Shown here: positions 7,123 to 15,130 of the stretch, one piece after another
Numbering within the stretch: the first letter of the stretch is position 1
How the letters are laid out: each line of letters opens with the position of its first letter
Assembly: GCA_020849655.1 (NCBI GenBank)
Contig: JADLFU010000026.1
Coordinates: forward strand, 1-44,848
Direction: 5' to 3'
DNA length: 44,848 nucleotides
DNA from: Polyangiaceae bacterium
GTDB taxonomy: Bacteria; Myxococcota_A; Polyangia; Polyangiales; Polyangiaceae
Notes under the pieces: generated by a model
What the model was told of the DNA's origin: nothing
What the model saw: only the letters and a program-made list of their open reading frames with translations
Database searches by the model: none
Program-made: the position numbers and the translations under genes

Positions 7123-9054
7123 TCAGCCGCGGGACGCGAGCAGGATGCAGGCCTCCGCCGCCGCCCGCGCGCCGAGGTAGCGGTAGACGGGCAGGGCGTC
7201 GATGCCGGTCGCGACCGCGCCGGCGGCCTTGTCGGCCACGTTCATCGCGGTGGGGAGGTACGCGGAGACGGCGTCGCCGGCGCGCTTCGCGTACGGCAGC
7301 ACCGACTGCACGATCCCGGACACCGGCGCGATGAGCGACGAGAGGATGCCCTGCGCCTCGCCCGCGGCCGCCGGCCCGGCGACGGCGCCGAGCTTGGTGG
7401 TGGCGGCGGCGCCGTGCCGCGCGATGAGGCCGCCGAGCAGGTCGGACCCGTACGAGACGGCGTTGTCGGCGAACGGCAAGGCGACGTCGACGGCGCCGTA
7501 GAAGATGGTCATCGCCTGCCCGGCGGGGGTCGTGTGGTGCGCGCGCACCCGATCGATGGGGCCTCCCGGGTAGAGCTTCGCGATGAAGTACGCCATCGCG
7601 AGCAGCTTGATCACCGCGTCGACGCCCTGCTGGGTGTCGGTCTCGAGCGCGTCGCTGCCCTTGCCGGTGATGAGCCCCCAGACGGCCTTCGCGCCCGAGA
7701 ACGCCGCGATCCCGGTGTCGGCCTTGTCGGCGACGCCGACCGCAGACAGCGCCGAGGACACGTCGGCGCCCGACGCCAGCATCGACGCGCGCCGGTGCGT
7801 CTCGCCCGTGGCCGCGGGGAAGAGCTGCGGCAGCGCCTCCTCGAGCGTACGGTACGAGAGCGGCGTCGGCGCGAAGGGCACGACGCGCAAGACCGCGTTC
7901 GCCACCATCACGGAGTAGTCGTCGGGCGCGAACTCGGCGAGCGCCGTGTTCACCGCGTGGAACGTCGGGAGCGTCGGCATCGGCGGCCCCGCCGGCGCGA
8001 CGGGCGCGGGCGCCGTCGACCCCTGCGAGCCCGAGTACGCGAGCGCCGCGACGCCGCCCGCGACCGCCGCCACCCCGACCCCCGCCGCGATGGCGCCGAC
8101 CCCGAGCCCCGCGCGCGGCGCTCCCTGCGACGTCGGCGCGCCCGTGTAGGACGGCGCGGCGTAGGACGGGCTCGCGTACGAGGGCGCCCCGCCGTAAGGG
8201 GCCTGCGCCTGCGCACCGGTCGCGGGCGCGACGGCCCCGCCCGCGAGCGCGGGGACGGACGCGAGCTCGGGCGGGGTGAGCACCTCGGGCTGCATCGAGC
8301 AGCCCCGCGCGCGCAGCCGCTCGGCCGTGCGCTCCACCGTCGCCTGCCACGGCGCGCCGCCCGCCTCGGCGAGCACCTCGAGCAGCGACAGCGTGAAGGC
8401 GCCCCGCACCTCGCCGCTCGCCTGGATCTCGGCCGCGACCTCGCCCTCCCGGCACGCGAGCACGCCGATGATCGGCGCGTCGTCGCCCTTGCGCACGAGC
8501 AGCCTCGGGCGGAGCGACAGCCCGCGCGCGAGCTCGGCCTGCACCATCAGCGGCGGCGGCGCGAGGAACCTCCCGCGCGTCGGCATCGGCGCGCCGAACG
8601 CGGGCGGCCCGCTCGGCGCCGGCAGCTCGCACGGCACCCCGACGTCGGCGATGACGACGGTCGCCGCGCCCCGCGGCACGCGCCGCAGCCTGGTCACCAG
8701 CTCGTCGTCGCGCAGCGCCGTCAGCTGAAAGTGGTGATCGTGCGACGCGAACACCTGGTCGAGGCCGTCGCGATCGTCGCCGCGCTCGTTCGGCAGGTAC
8801 GAGCCGTACGTCGCCAGGTAGAGGAGCGCGGTGTCGCCCGGGGCCGCGGTCATGCCGAGCCAGTCGACCGCGCGCAGGATGGCGTCCTTCGTCGCGCGCG
8901 CGCCCGTCAGCAGCTTCACGTCCGCCTCGGCGAAGCCGAAGCGCTGCACGAGCGCCGCGGCCATCGCCCTCGCGTCGGCGACGCACCCCGCGAGCGGCGG
9001 GACGGCGCGGTCGGAGAACTCGTCGATGCCCACCAGCACGGCGCGCTTGGTCAT
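7123..9054 (-). CDS. Caspase-fold (C14-like) protein lacking catalytic His and Cys, with C-terminal domain
   Basis: A 643-residue protein. Residues 1-150 follow the orthocaspase pattern: ALLVGID-type first strand (RAVLVGID), the GDDRDGLDQ segment after the histidine loop, and a hydrophobic strand ending in Asp137. The usual SGHG motif reads ATYG (Tyr83 in place of His), and the usual DxCHSG reads D137-V-G139-V-P-C142, so the nucleophile position is Gly, with a Cys three residues on. A Gln/Ala/Tyr-rich linker with PSYA repeats (about 270-310) leads to a Gly/Ala-rich hydrophobic helix (about 315-340), probably a membrane segment, and then about 290 residues of unrecognised, partly hydrophobic sequence. 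It is likely a pseudo-protease used as a binding or signalling module. The start is supported by TACCTT 6 nt upstream. Confidence 0.75.
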   Translation of the reverse strand: MTKRAVLVGIDEFSDRAVPPLAGCVADARAMAAALVQRFGFAEADVKLLTGARATKDAILRAVDWLGMTAAPGDTALLYLATYGSYLPNERGDDRDGLDQVFASHDHHFQLTALRDDELVTRLRRVPRGAATVVIADVGVPCELPAPSGPPAFGAPMPTRGRFLAPPPLMVQAELARGLSLRPRLLVRKGDDAPIIGVLACREGEVAAEIQASGEVRGAFTLSLLEVLAEAGGAPWQATVERTAERLRARGCSMQPEVLTPPELASVPALAGGAVAPATGAQAQAPYGGAPSYASPSYAAPSYTGAPTSQGAPRAGLGVGAIAAGVGVAAVAGGVAALAYSGSQGSTAPAPVAPAGPPMPTLPTFHAVNTALAEFAPDDYSVMVANAVLRVVPFAPTPLSYRTLEEALPQLFPAATGETHRRASMLASGADVSSALSAVGVADKADTGIAAFSGAKAVWGLITGKGSDALETDTQQGVDAVIKLLAMAYFIAKLYPGGPIDRVRAHHTTPAGQAMTIFYGAVDVALPFADNAVSYGSDLLGGLIARHGAAATTKLGAVAGPAAAGEAQGILSSLIAPVSGIVQSVLPYAKRAGDAVSAYLPTAMNVADKAAGAVATGIDALPVYRYLGARAAAEACILLASRG

Positions 9055-9060
9055 CCCCCG

Positions 9061-9066
9061 AAGGTA
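9061..9066 (-). promoter_or_regulatory. Putative -10 element (caspase-like gene)
   Basis: On the minus strand TACCTT lies 6 nt before the ATG at 9054, with no purine-rich ribosome site that would fit better. Confidence 0.4.
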
Positions 9067-9094
9067 CCGTCCTTTGCGCGCAGAGGGCGCGGGA

Positions 9095-10948
9095 TCAGGG
9101 CAGGACCCACCCGAGCGTCTGCTCGACCGTCTGCCCCTCGCACCCGGCGTCGGGCGAGACGAAGTGGTCGCCCGAGCCCGGCACGTAGCAGCGGTGGAGC
9201 GCGACGCGCCCGCCGCCGGCCGCGTCCCACGCGTACCCGAGCGGCCCGAGCGGCGGCAGGCCCTCGCAGCTCGCGCTCGGTGACACGAGCGAGTGCGCGC
9301 CGGCGCGGCACTCGAAGAGGAGGTGCGTCCCCGGCTGCGGATCGCGCGAGAGGCGCCACGACTGCTCCTTCGTGAACCCGGTCGGCGGCTCCCTCGTCGA
9401 GGCCCAGTGCCCACGCGCGGCCGAGTAGCTGCGCGTCAGCCGCACGTACGGCAAGTCCTCGAACCCGCACGACACCTTGCCGACGTCGGGGCGGTTCGCG
9501 AGCGCCCAGACCGCCCACGCCGCCTTCGCCTTGCCGTTCGTGTCGCGCAGGCCGACGCCGAGCCCCGACGCGGTCTCGACGGGGTGGTCCTTCATGCGGT
9601 GGTAGATGTAGCTCTCGACGCCTGGCGTCCCGAGCGCGTTGCGGAGGCTCTTGCAGACGCCGTCCGCCTGCGCGGCCTCGCTCGAGCCAGGCCCGAGCGA
9701 GTTGACGCCGCTCTCCGTGAGCTGGATCTCCCACGTCCAGGGCGCGGTCGGGAAGGTCCTCCGCAGCCAGCCCGCGAGCACGCCGAGGCTGCCGTAGGTG
9801 ACCTTCGGATCGTCGTCCGGCGAGAACGCGGGCTTCAGCAGATCGGGCGGGTAGGGGTGCATCGCGACCCGCCATTTCCGCGCCCCGACGCGCGCCGCGA
9901 GCCCCTCGAGCACCGTCTGCCCGCCGAGCAGCGGGTGCGCCGCGGCGGGCGTATCGAACTGCTTGCCGAAGTGGTGATCGAGCGAGACGAGCACCTTCGC
10001 GGTCGCCTGCTCGTCGATCACGCGATCGTAGGCTGCCGAGAAGCTCGCGGCGTAGGCGTCGAGCCACGCGTCGACGTCGCACGCCTTGCCCTGGCCGCAC
10101 CCGATGTCGAACCAGTCGTTCGCGTTGACCTCGTTGTGGATGACGAAATCCGCGACGCGGCCGTGCCCGGATTTCCCGTCGTAGCGGCGCGCGAGCATCC
10201 CCGCGAACCGCCCGTAGTCGGCGGCGTCGTCAGGCGAGCAGAAGATCTCGAACCCCGCCGCGACCGGCGAGCACGGGTGGCCGGCGCGCGCCCAGCCGGG
10301 CACGCCGTACACGATCGCGGTGACGGCGACGCCGCGGTCGGAGTACGCCTTGATGGCCTGGTCGACGCCCGCGTCGACGACGAAGCACCGCCCGTCGTAC
10401 TCCTGCTCCTTCGCGCCGCACGGCGCTGACTTCTTCGTGCTCTCCCAGACCGCCCACACGAGGTTCATCGCGACCGCGCCGACGCCGTTGCCGGCGACCT
10501 CGTCGAGATCGGGCCAGAAGTCGGGCTGGAGGCCCTTCAGCTTCATCGCGGGCCGGGTCGGGTAGGGGAGCGGACCGCTGCCCGCGCTGCCCGCGCTCGC
10601 CTTGCCCGCCGCGCCTGCGGTCGCCTTGCCCGCGCTGCCTGCCGTGCCCGCGCTCCCTGCCTTCCCCGCGCTGCCCGCCTTCCCCGCGCTGCCCGCCTTG
10701 CCTGCGTCGCCCGCCGCGCCGGCGCTACCCGCCTTGCTTGCGCCGCCGGCCGTGCCCGCGCTGCCCGCCGTGCCCGCGCTCCCCGCCTCGCCAGCGTCGC
10801 CCGCGCTGCCTGCCTGTCCGCTCGCCGGCTGGCCGCCGGCCGCGTGCGCGCCGCCGGCCGACGTGGAGGGCGCGCTGGTCGCGTCGTCGGAGCCGCCGCC
10901 GCAGGCCGCGGCGAGCATGAGGAGCAGCGTGGTCGCGCGGAGCCGCAT
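9095..10948 (-). CDS. Secreted glycoside-hydrolase-like lipoprotein with DUF5648-like C-terminus
   Basis: A 617-residue lipoprotein (signal ending MLAAACGGG). Residues about 25-125 are an Ala-Gly-Ser-Lys low-complexity spacer. The next 330 residues resemble a TIM-barrel glycoside hydrolase: an acid/base candidate in IHNEVNAND and a nucleophile candidate in IQLTESGVNS, plus GVPGWA and HPYPPD loops near the expected active site. The last 130 residues carry two units of the type LFECRAG...HSLVSPSASCEG and LHRCYVPGSGDHFVSPDAGCEG, resembling the DUF5648 repeat seen on secreted proteins. The exact GH family is not certain (DUF5722-like is my best guess). The ATG at 10948 is supported by the lipoprotein signal and TACGCG 8 nt upstream. 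Confidence 0.72.
   Translation of the reverse strand: MRLRATTLLLMLAAACGGGSDDATSAPSTSAGGAHAAGGQPASGQAGSAGDAGEAGSAGTAGSAGTAGGASKAGSAGAAGDAGKAGSAGKAGSAGKAGSAGTAGSAGKATAGAAGKASAGSAGSGPLPYPTRPAMKLKGLQPDFWPDLDEVAGNGVGAVAMNLVWAVWESTKKSAPCGAKEQEYDGRCFVVDAGVDQAIKAYSDRGVAVTAIVYGVPGWARAGHPCSPVAAGFEIFCSPDDAADYGRFAGMLARRYDGKSGHGRVADFVIHNEVNANDWFDIGCGQGKACDVDAWLDAYAASFSAAYDRVIDEQATAKVLVSLDHHFGKQFDTPAAAHPLLGGQTVLEGLAARVGARKWRVAMHPYPPDLLKPAFSPDDDPKVTYGSLGVLAGWLRRTFPTAPWTWEIQLTESGVNSLGPGSSEAAQADGVCKSLRNALGTPGVESYIYHRMKDHPVETASGLGVGLRDTNGKAKAAWAVWALANRPDVGKVSCGFEDLPYVRLTRSYSAARGHWASTREPPTGFTKEQSWRLSRDPQPGTHLLFECRAGAHSLVSPSASCEGLPPLGPLGYAWDAAGGGRVALHRCYVPGSGDHFVSPDAGCEGQTVEQTLGWVLP
10571..10870 (-). repeat. Low-complexity Ala-Gly-Ser-Lys coding repeat
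   Basis: Imperfect repeats of nine-base units coding for AGSAGKAGS-type sequence inside the lipoprotein at 9095-10948. The units differ at synonymous and non-synonymous positions, as expected for a flexible linker evolving by repeat slippage. Confidence 0.8.
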
Positions 10949-10956
10949 GATCTCGA

Positions 10957-10962
10957 CGCGTA
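10957..10962 (-). promoter_or_regulatory. Putative -10 element (GH-like lipoprotein)
   Basis: TACGCG preceded by GTGG on the minus strand, 8 nt upstream of the ATG at 10948. Confidence 0.38.
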
Positions 10963-10983
10963 CCACGCAGCTCGCCGCGGCCG

Positions 10984-11859
10984 CTAGCGCGCGCCGACCA
11001 CGCACTCTCCCTCGCCGCGGTAGTGGCCGACGCTCCGGGAGAGGGACGTGATGAAGTCGCCGAGGTGCGTCACCGCGAACGGCGACGGATTGTACGTCGG
11101 CACCGACAGCGTCGCCGCGCGCAGCTCCTCGAGCGTCACGTCGCCGTCGCCGTCCGCGTCGGCCGCCGCGATGGCGTCGAACCGGAGGCGCGTGGCCACG
11201 GCCGGATCGGGCGAGGCCTGCAGGCGGTCGTAGAAGAAATGGTCCCCGTGCGTCGTCAGCTCGCTCGTGTCCGTCTGCCCCGGGCGCACGACGATGCCGA
11301 GCTGCTCGCGGCCGTCCTCCACGGCCTTGCACTCCGTGAGCGCGGTGTTCGTCGCAAAGCCCCACGAGAAGCGCTTCGTCTCGCCGCCCTTCGTCGCCGC
11401 GCCCGTCACCCAGATCGACCAGCCACGCGCCGCCATCTCGTCGCGGTCGGCGTCGGTCGCCGCGACGGGGCGCGTCGTCGGCGTGACGGGCACGAGGGCG
11501 TACGACACCTGCGGGTACGCCTTCGCCTCGAGGCCCGTGATCCGAAACAGCGACTTTCTGCCGGGGCGTACGTTGTCGACGAGCGCCGTCCCTGCTTGCG
11601 CCCCCGCCACGGCGCCGCTCGCGTCTCTCACCGTGATCTCGCCGAAGTTCACGAGGAACTTCTCGAACTTCACCGTCCAGCCGTCGACGAAGCCGGCCTC
11701 GCCGGTGGAGTCGGGGCCGATGCCCTGCTCGATGTACGCCTCGCCCCACGTCGTGAACTCGGCGTCACCGACCCCGCCGGAGGGATCATCGCCTCCGCAG
11801 GCGGCGACGAGGGGGATGAGGACTGACATCAGGGAGCGTGACGCGGCGTTGGGGGACAT
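10984..11859 (-). CDS. EF-hand-containing lipoprotein
   Basis: A 291-residue lipoprotein with signal and lipobox ending LVAAC (Cys21 or so) followed by Gly/Asp residues. The body has no family I recognise, but residues about 221-235 contain a canonical EF-hand calcium loop, DADGDGDVTLEE, in a helix-loop-helix setting, so calcium binding outside the cytoplasm is likely. Homologous-looking proteins in related bacteria are annotated only as hypothetical. A TACGGA element lies 6 nt before the ATG; it also contains GGAG, so either leaderless or Shine-Dalgarno initiation could apply. It is divergent from nothing and lies 35 nt upstream of the GH-like lipoprotein on the same strand, though that gene seems to have its own promoter. 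Confidence 0.75.
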   Translation of the reverse strand: MSPNAASRSLMSVLIPLVAACGGDDPSGGVGDAEFTTWGEAYIEQGIGPDSTGEAGFVDGWTVKFEKFLVNFGEITVRDASGAVAGAQAGTALVDNVRPGRKSLFRITGLEAKAYPQVSYALVPVTPTTRPVAATDADRDEMAARGWSIWVTGAATKGGETKRFSWGFATNTALTECKAVEDGREQLGIVVRPGQTDTSELTTHGDHFFYDRLQASPDPAVATRLRFDAIAAADADGDGDVTLEELRAATLSVPTYNPSPFAVTHLGDFITSLSRSVGHYRGEGECVVGAR

Positions 11860-11865
11860 GCGCGC

Positions 11866-11871
11866 TCCGTA
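11866..11871 (-). promoter_or_regulatory. Putative -10 element (EF-hand lipoprotein)
   Basis: TACGGA on the minus strand, 6 nt before the ATG at 11859, the same spacing as at 9054, 29870, 32550 and 36380. Confidence 0.38.
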
Positions 11872-11900
11872 CCCGCGACGCGTGCGCGGGCCCTAGCGAG

Positions 11901-11931
11901 CGCGGGCGCTGTGGCGCGCGCGGTCACTCCC
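11901..11931. repeat. Dispersed GC-rich repeat, copy 1
   Basis: About 30 bases (GCGCGGGCGCTGTGG followed by GCGCGCGCGGTCACTCC) recur almost exactly at 15101-15130 with one substitution and one or two indels. Copy 1 lies in the gap between the EF-hand lipoprotein and the sulfatase-modifying-factor-like gene. That gap (11860-12139, 280 bases) holds no gene I can support. Confidence 0.45.
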
Positions 11932-12139
11932 TCTTGCTCGCGGCGCGCCGCGCAGCCTGCAGCCCGATCGCGGTCGCGCGCGGACGGGCTGCTGCTTCTC
12001 GCCTCTTGCGCGCTTCGTCGCGCCCGGCAACAGCCGAACCCGCTGGCGCTGACGCGCGCGACCGTGGACCGAGGTCACATCGTCGCGCGACGACATCATC
12101 CCAGTCGACGCGAGCGTCCCCCGCAGCGATCCCGCCGAT

Positions 12140-13417
12140 CTAGGGAAGCGTCCGGGCCAGCCGCACCCCAAATCCTCTAGAGAGCGTCCCGTCACCCGCC
12201 GTAAGACGCATCCCTGAGCTGATGCCCCAGGTGCTGCTGTACACCACGCCTTTCCCAACACTGCGTGACCAAGGAAGTCCGCTCGGCGTCACGGGGCCTG
12301 CGAGCCTGGTCGGGTCCACGACCGGTCCTATGGGGAGCACATAGGAGACGTCGACGCTGTACTCGGCCACGTTCCCCATGATGTCACGGAGCCCCCAGTG
12401 AGAAGGCAGACGCTCTCCCACCCGGTGCACGGTGTCGCCGTGATTGAGACAGTGCCAGGCGCTGAAGTGCAGCGCGCAGTCGAGCACACACTTCGAGATG
12501 CCGCTGGGGCCGTCGTTGTGGAGCATCATGCCCGTGTAGAGCGACGTGACCGTGCCGCCGCGCGCCGCGTACTCCTGCTCTGCCTCGGTCGGGAGACGGT
12601 AGCCGAGGCAGGCGGAGTACGGCGTGTGCGTCGGCACGAACTTCTTGCAGAGGAGCCCCTCGCCCGCCTCGCCCTCACACTCGGACAGCTCCATGCACGC
12701 GGGCAGGCCGTGCCGAGCGGACAGCGCGTTGGCATAGGAAATGGCGTCGAACCACGTGAGCGTGCCTGCAGGGCAGGTGTCTCCCACGCAGGCGGTCGCC
12801 TTGGTCTTCTCTTGCTCGTCGATGCGATTGGGGTACCCGAGCGCCGCCCACTGGCTCTGGGTCAGCTCGTGCTCCTGCAGCAGAAAGTCGCGGCTGATGG
12901 TGACCTGGGTCGGCTCCGCAGTCGCCGCGGCGCGTGGCCTCTGGCATTGTGATTGGCCCATGATGAAGCAACCCTTGGGAATGTAGCACCACCCCTCGCG
13001 ACAGAAGGGCTGCACCACGGGGTGCTTGCACGGTCCCACACACTCCGCGGGCGCCGGGCGAACGTCACACCCGACGATCTCTGCGTAGCTTCGCTCGCAC
13101 CGGTCGTCGGGCTCGTACGAGACCGGCGGGAAGGGGCCGTCCACCTTGCGCGGCTCTCCCGCGGGCGGTCCCCCCGTCGCCTGGACGTCGACGGGGGGAC
13201 AATCCGCCACGCTCGTCGCGCCGGGCGGGGTACCAGGCCAGGTGCGCTCAGCTACAGGGCCGCCGCCCTCACCTCCCTCGCCTCCGCCCCCAGCGGCGCC
13301 GCTTCCTTGCTCTCCCGCGGCTCCCGCGGGTGAGCGGTCGGTGGGCGCCGAGCCGTGACAGGACGCCAGGAGAAGCAGCAGGAGGCAGCACCAACGCAGA
13401 GCGCGCGCGTTCTTCAA
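12140..13417 (-). CDS. Formylglycine-generating-enzyme-like (SUMF1-fold) lipoprotein
   Basis: A 425-residue lipoprotein: signal ending LLLLLASC, then a Gly/Glu/Pro-rich spacer to about residue 60, a Cys-rich segment (120-155), and a sulfatase-modifying-factor domain. Family markers include KGCFIMG, a LTQSQWAALG stretch, GYRLPTEAEQEYAARGG and GLRDIMGNVAEYSVD. True FGEs carry an active-site Cys pair before the last GFR motif; here the C-terminal stretch reads WGISSGMRLTAG followed by SRGFGVRLA and has no Cys, so it is probably not a formylglycine-forming oxidase. The start is TTG at 13417, embedded in the stop of the upstream peptidase gene (TTGA). Coupling to that gene suggests a joint extracytoplasmic role. 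Confidence 0.8.
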   Translation of the reverse strand: MKNARALRWCCLLLLLLASCHGSAPTDRSPAGAAGEQGSGAAGGGGEGGEGGGPVAERTWPGTPPGATSVADCPPVDVQATGGPPAGEPRKVDGPFPPVSYEPDDRCERSYAEIVGCDVRPAPAECVGPCKHPVVQPFCREGWCYIPKGCFIMGQSQCQRPRAAATAEPTQVTISRDFLLQEHELTQSQWAALGYPNRIDEQEKTKATACVGDTCPAGTLTWFDAISYANALSARHGLPACMELSECEGEAGEGLLCKKFVPTHTPYSACLGYRLPTEAEQEYAARGGTVTSLYTGMMLHNDGPSGISKCVLDCALHFSAWHCLNHGDTVHRVGERLPSHWGLRDIMGNVAEYSVDVSYVLPIGPVVDPTRLAGPVTPSGLPWSRSVGKGVVYSSTWGISSGMRLTAGDGTLSRGFGVRLARTLP

Positions 13418-14328
13418 TGGTCCACTCCCGCGTTCTGACCGGTGGGGAGGATGTGAGCGTGCTGACTTGAGAAGAGCCCGAGTTCAGCCCGCGCGCCGAG
13501 GTCGATCCCCATCCAGTCGGCTGCCTGAAAGTGGCATGGTCCTGGATAGGTGCCGCAGGCGCGCCGAAGAATGTTGCCAAGCTGCTGGATCGTCGACCAC
13601 GACTCCATGTCGTTCACTGCCCAGAAGAAGTTCATCCAATCCCACTCTACCCCGGCCACGCCGCCGCCGGTGTCAGAGCAGATGTCCTTGTGCCAGCGAG
13701 CATAGGCGACCGCGGGTAGGGCGATGGGGGGCGACGTGGGCGGTGTCCCGGGCGCCTGCCAAGGAAAGCGAATTTCCTTGTAGTAGTTGAGGATAGGGTT
13801 GGGGTTCCACCAGTTGTTCATCAGCCGATTGGCGACGTGGTGCGCAAACCCCTCGTTCACTGCGATCGAGACGAGCTCGACAGACTGAAGTGAGTGCAAC
13901 GTTCCGGCACCTGTCACGTTCGAGGTGTTGCAGAGCGGGTTGTTGGGAACATCCCCGCTGTAGTCCAGCTGCAGGTCTCCGTACCCCATCGACAGTGCGT
14001 GCCCCAGCTCGTGGGCGATCACGGTCTTCCACCTCGAATCGTCGATGTCCTGCGGGTTTGTCGACCCCTGGGCGTCGAGATAGCCGTTCGCGGCCGCGAT
14101 GCCCGAAATCGAATACTTGGCGAACGCCACCCGCGCCGACGCCAGCCCTGGCACCGTCAGGTAGTCCTCGCCCCCGCCGGCATCCAGGAAGTTCGACGTC
14201 ACGGACGCGCACACTCGTCGAGCCACCAGCGGGAAGCAGGGGGGTGGCGGCGGAGGCGGGGGGCCGGGCGGCGCCTTCGCGGGGGCGTCCAGGCCCGTCT
14301 CCTCTTGCTCGAGGAATGGACCGACCAC
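13414..14328 (-). CDS. HELGH zinc-peptidase domain (C-terminal part of a frameshifted lipoprotein gene)
   Basis: This frame codes for a secreted-looking metalloprotease domain with the zincin motif HELGHALSMGYGD (two His ligands and catalytic Glu) and a downstream NEGFAHHVANR segment that may provide the third ligand. A poly-Pro hinge precedes the domain. The GTG at 14328 is only the first available start; open reading continues upstream in the same frame to about 14500, with protein-like sequence (DADAKKKDGHGGGSWG, WEPIEDVAVRKAEEVG) that appears to join the lipoprotein N-terminus in a different frame. I therefore read it as the downstream half of one gene running 14933-13414. Its stop overlaps the TTG of the SUMF1-like gene. 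Confidence 0.6.
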   Translation of the reverse strand: MVGPFLEQEETGLDAPAKAPPGPPPPPPPPCFPLVARRVCASVTSNFLDAGGGEDYLTVPGLASARVAFAKYSISGIAAANGYLDAQGSTNPQDIDDSRWKTVIAHELGHALSMGYGDLQLDYSGDVPNNPLCNTSNVTGAGTLHSLQSVELVSIAVNEGFAHHVANRLMNNWWNPNPILNYYKEIRFPWQAPGTPPTSPPIALPAVAYARWHKDICSDTGGGVAGVEWDWMNFFWAVNDMESWSTIQQLGNILRRACGTYPGPCHFQAADWMGIDLGARAELGLFSSQHAHILPTGQNAGVDH

Positions 14329-14469
14329 GGCACCGACTTCCTCGGCCTTGCGGACGGCGACGTCCTCGATGGGTTCCCAGCCCAGAGCCGTCCTGATTCG
14401 GCCATGAAGGGCACCCTTGTCGCCCCAGCTTCCACCGCCGTGGTCCTTCTTCTTGGCGTCGGCGTCGTA

Positions 14470-14933
14470 CGCAACCGCCTGGCCGCGACCCCGTAGTGGA
14501 CAAACAGCGGGGAGCTCGCCACGACCAGGTCGGGGCGCCCGCTGCGTGCAGCCCGTGCTTCGATGTAGACGGGCGCACTCGCGTTGGTCAGCTGAAGCGG
14601 GAGCTCCTCGAGATCGATGGCGCCTTCTACGATGGCGCCCTTTGCCAGCGAGGAAGTCGAGAGCGGTTGCTCGAGCCTGTCGCCCCAGGGGCTGATCATC
14701 ACGACCTTCAGCGACACAGCGCCGGCGTCGTCGCCTGAGTTGCGAACCGCTCGATAGCGCACGCCCCCGTGAACCTCGTCGAGGGCCACGCCGACCTCGG
14801 TCATGCCCGCACTGTCAACCTCGCCCGAGTCCGGCGAGACGGCCTGGGACGAGCTTCCGAAGGACTCGCTCGCTGCTGGATCGGCGCAGGCGGTCACTGC
14901 CAGGAGACAGAGGCTGACGAGACCTCGCGGGAC
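14470..14933 (-). pseudogene. N-terminal half of the frameshifted zinc-peptidase lipoprotein
   Basis: From a GTG at 14933 the frame gives a lipoprotein signal (SLCLLAVTAC) followed by a domain that reads well through VYIEARAARSGRPD and SPLFVHYGVAA. After about 14480 this frame turns into Arg/Pro/Ser-rich junk, while the frame of the HELGH peptidase becomes protein-like (QAVAYDADAKKK). One inserted or deleted base between roughly 14475 and 14497 would restore a single protein of about 505 residues: lipoprotein signal, N-terminal domain, hinge, zinc peptidase. Either a real mutation or an assembly error explains it. Confidence 0.6.
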
Positions 14934-15100
14934 GGCTCTCTGCGCGCTCTGCGTTCGTGTTTCGTGGGGGGCGGAGGGGGGCGGGACTGTTCATACACGA
15001 ACGAGAACATGAGCTGTCACGCTGCGCAAGCGACTCGGGCCGGGGGGGCGTGACCGATCGGCGCTGGATGCCCGCCGGCCGCGCGCAGGCTCTGGCGCGC

Positions 15101-15130
15101 GCGGGTGCTGTGGGCGCGCGGTCACTCCGT
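15101..15130. repeat. Dispersed GC-rich repeat, copy 2
   Basis: Near-copy of 11901-11931. Here it spans the stop codon (TCA at 15122-15124) of the lipoprotein gene on the minus strand. The gap 14934-15100 otherwise shows nothing I can name. Confidence 0.45.

Noticed and set aside
10571-10870. CRISPR-like array
   Set aside because: The repeats are short in-frame Ala-Gly-Ser coding units without spacers.
11893-12261. 122-codon minus-strand frame as a gene
   Set aside because: Composition is Arg/Gly/Ser-rich with no motif, and it overlaps the end of the SUMF1-like gene.
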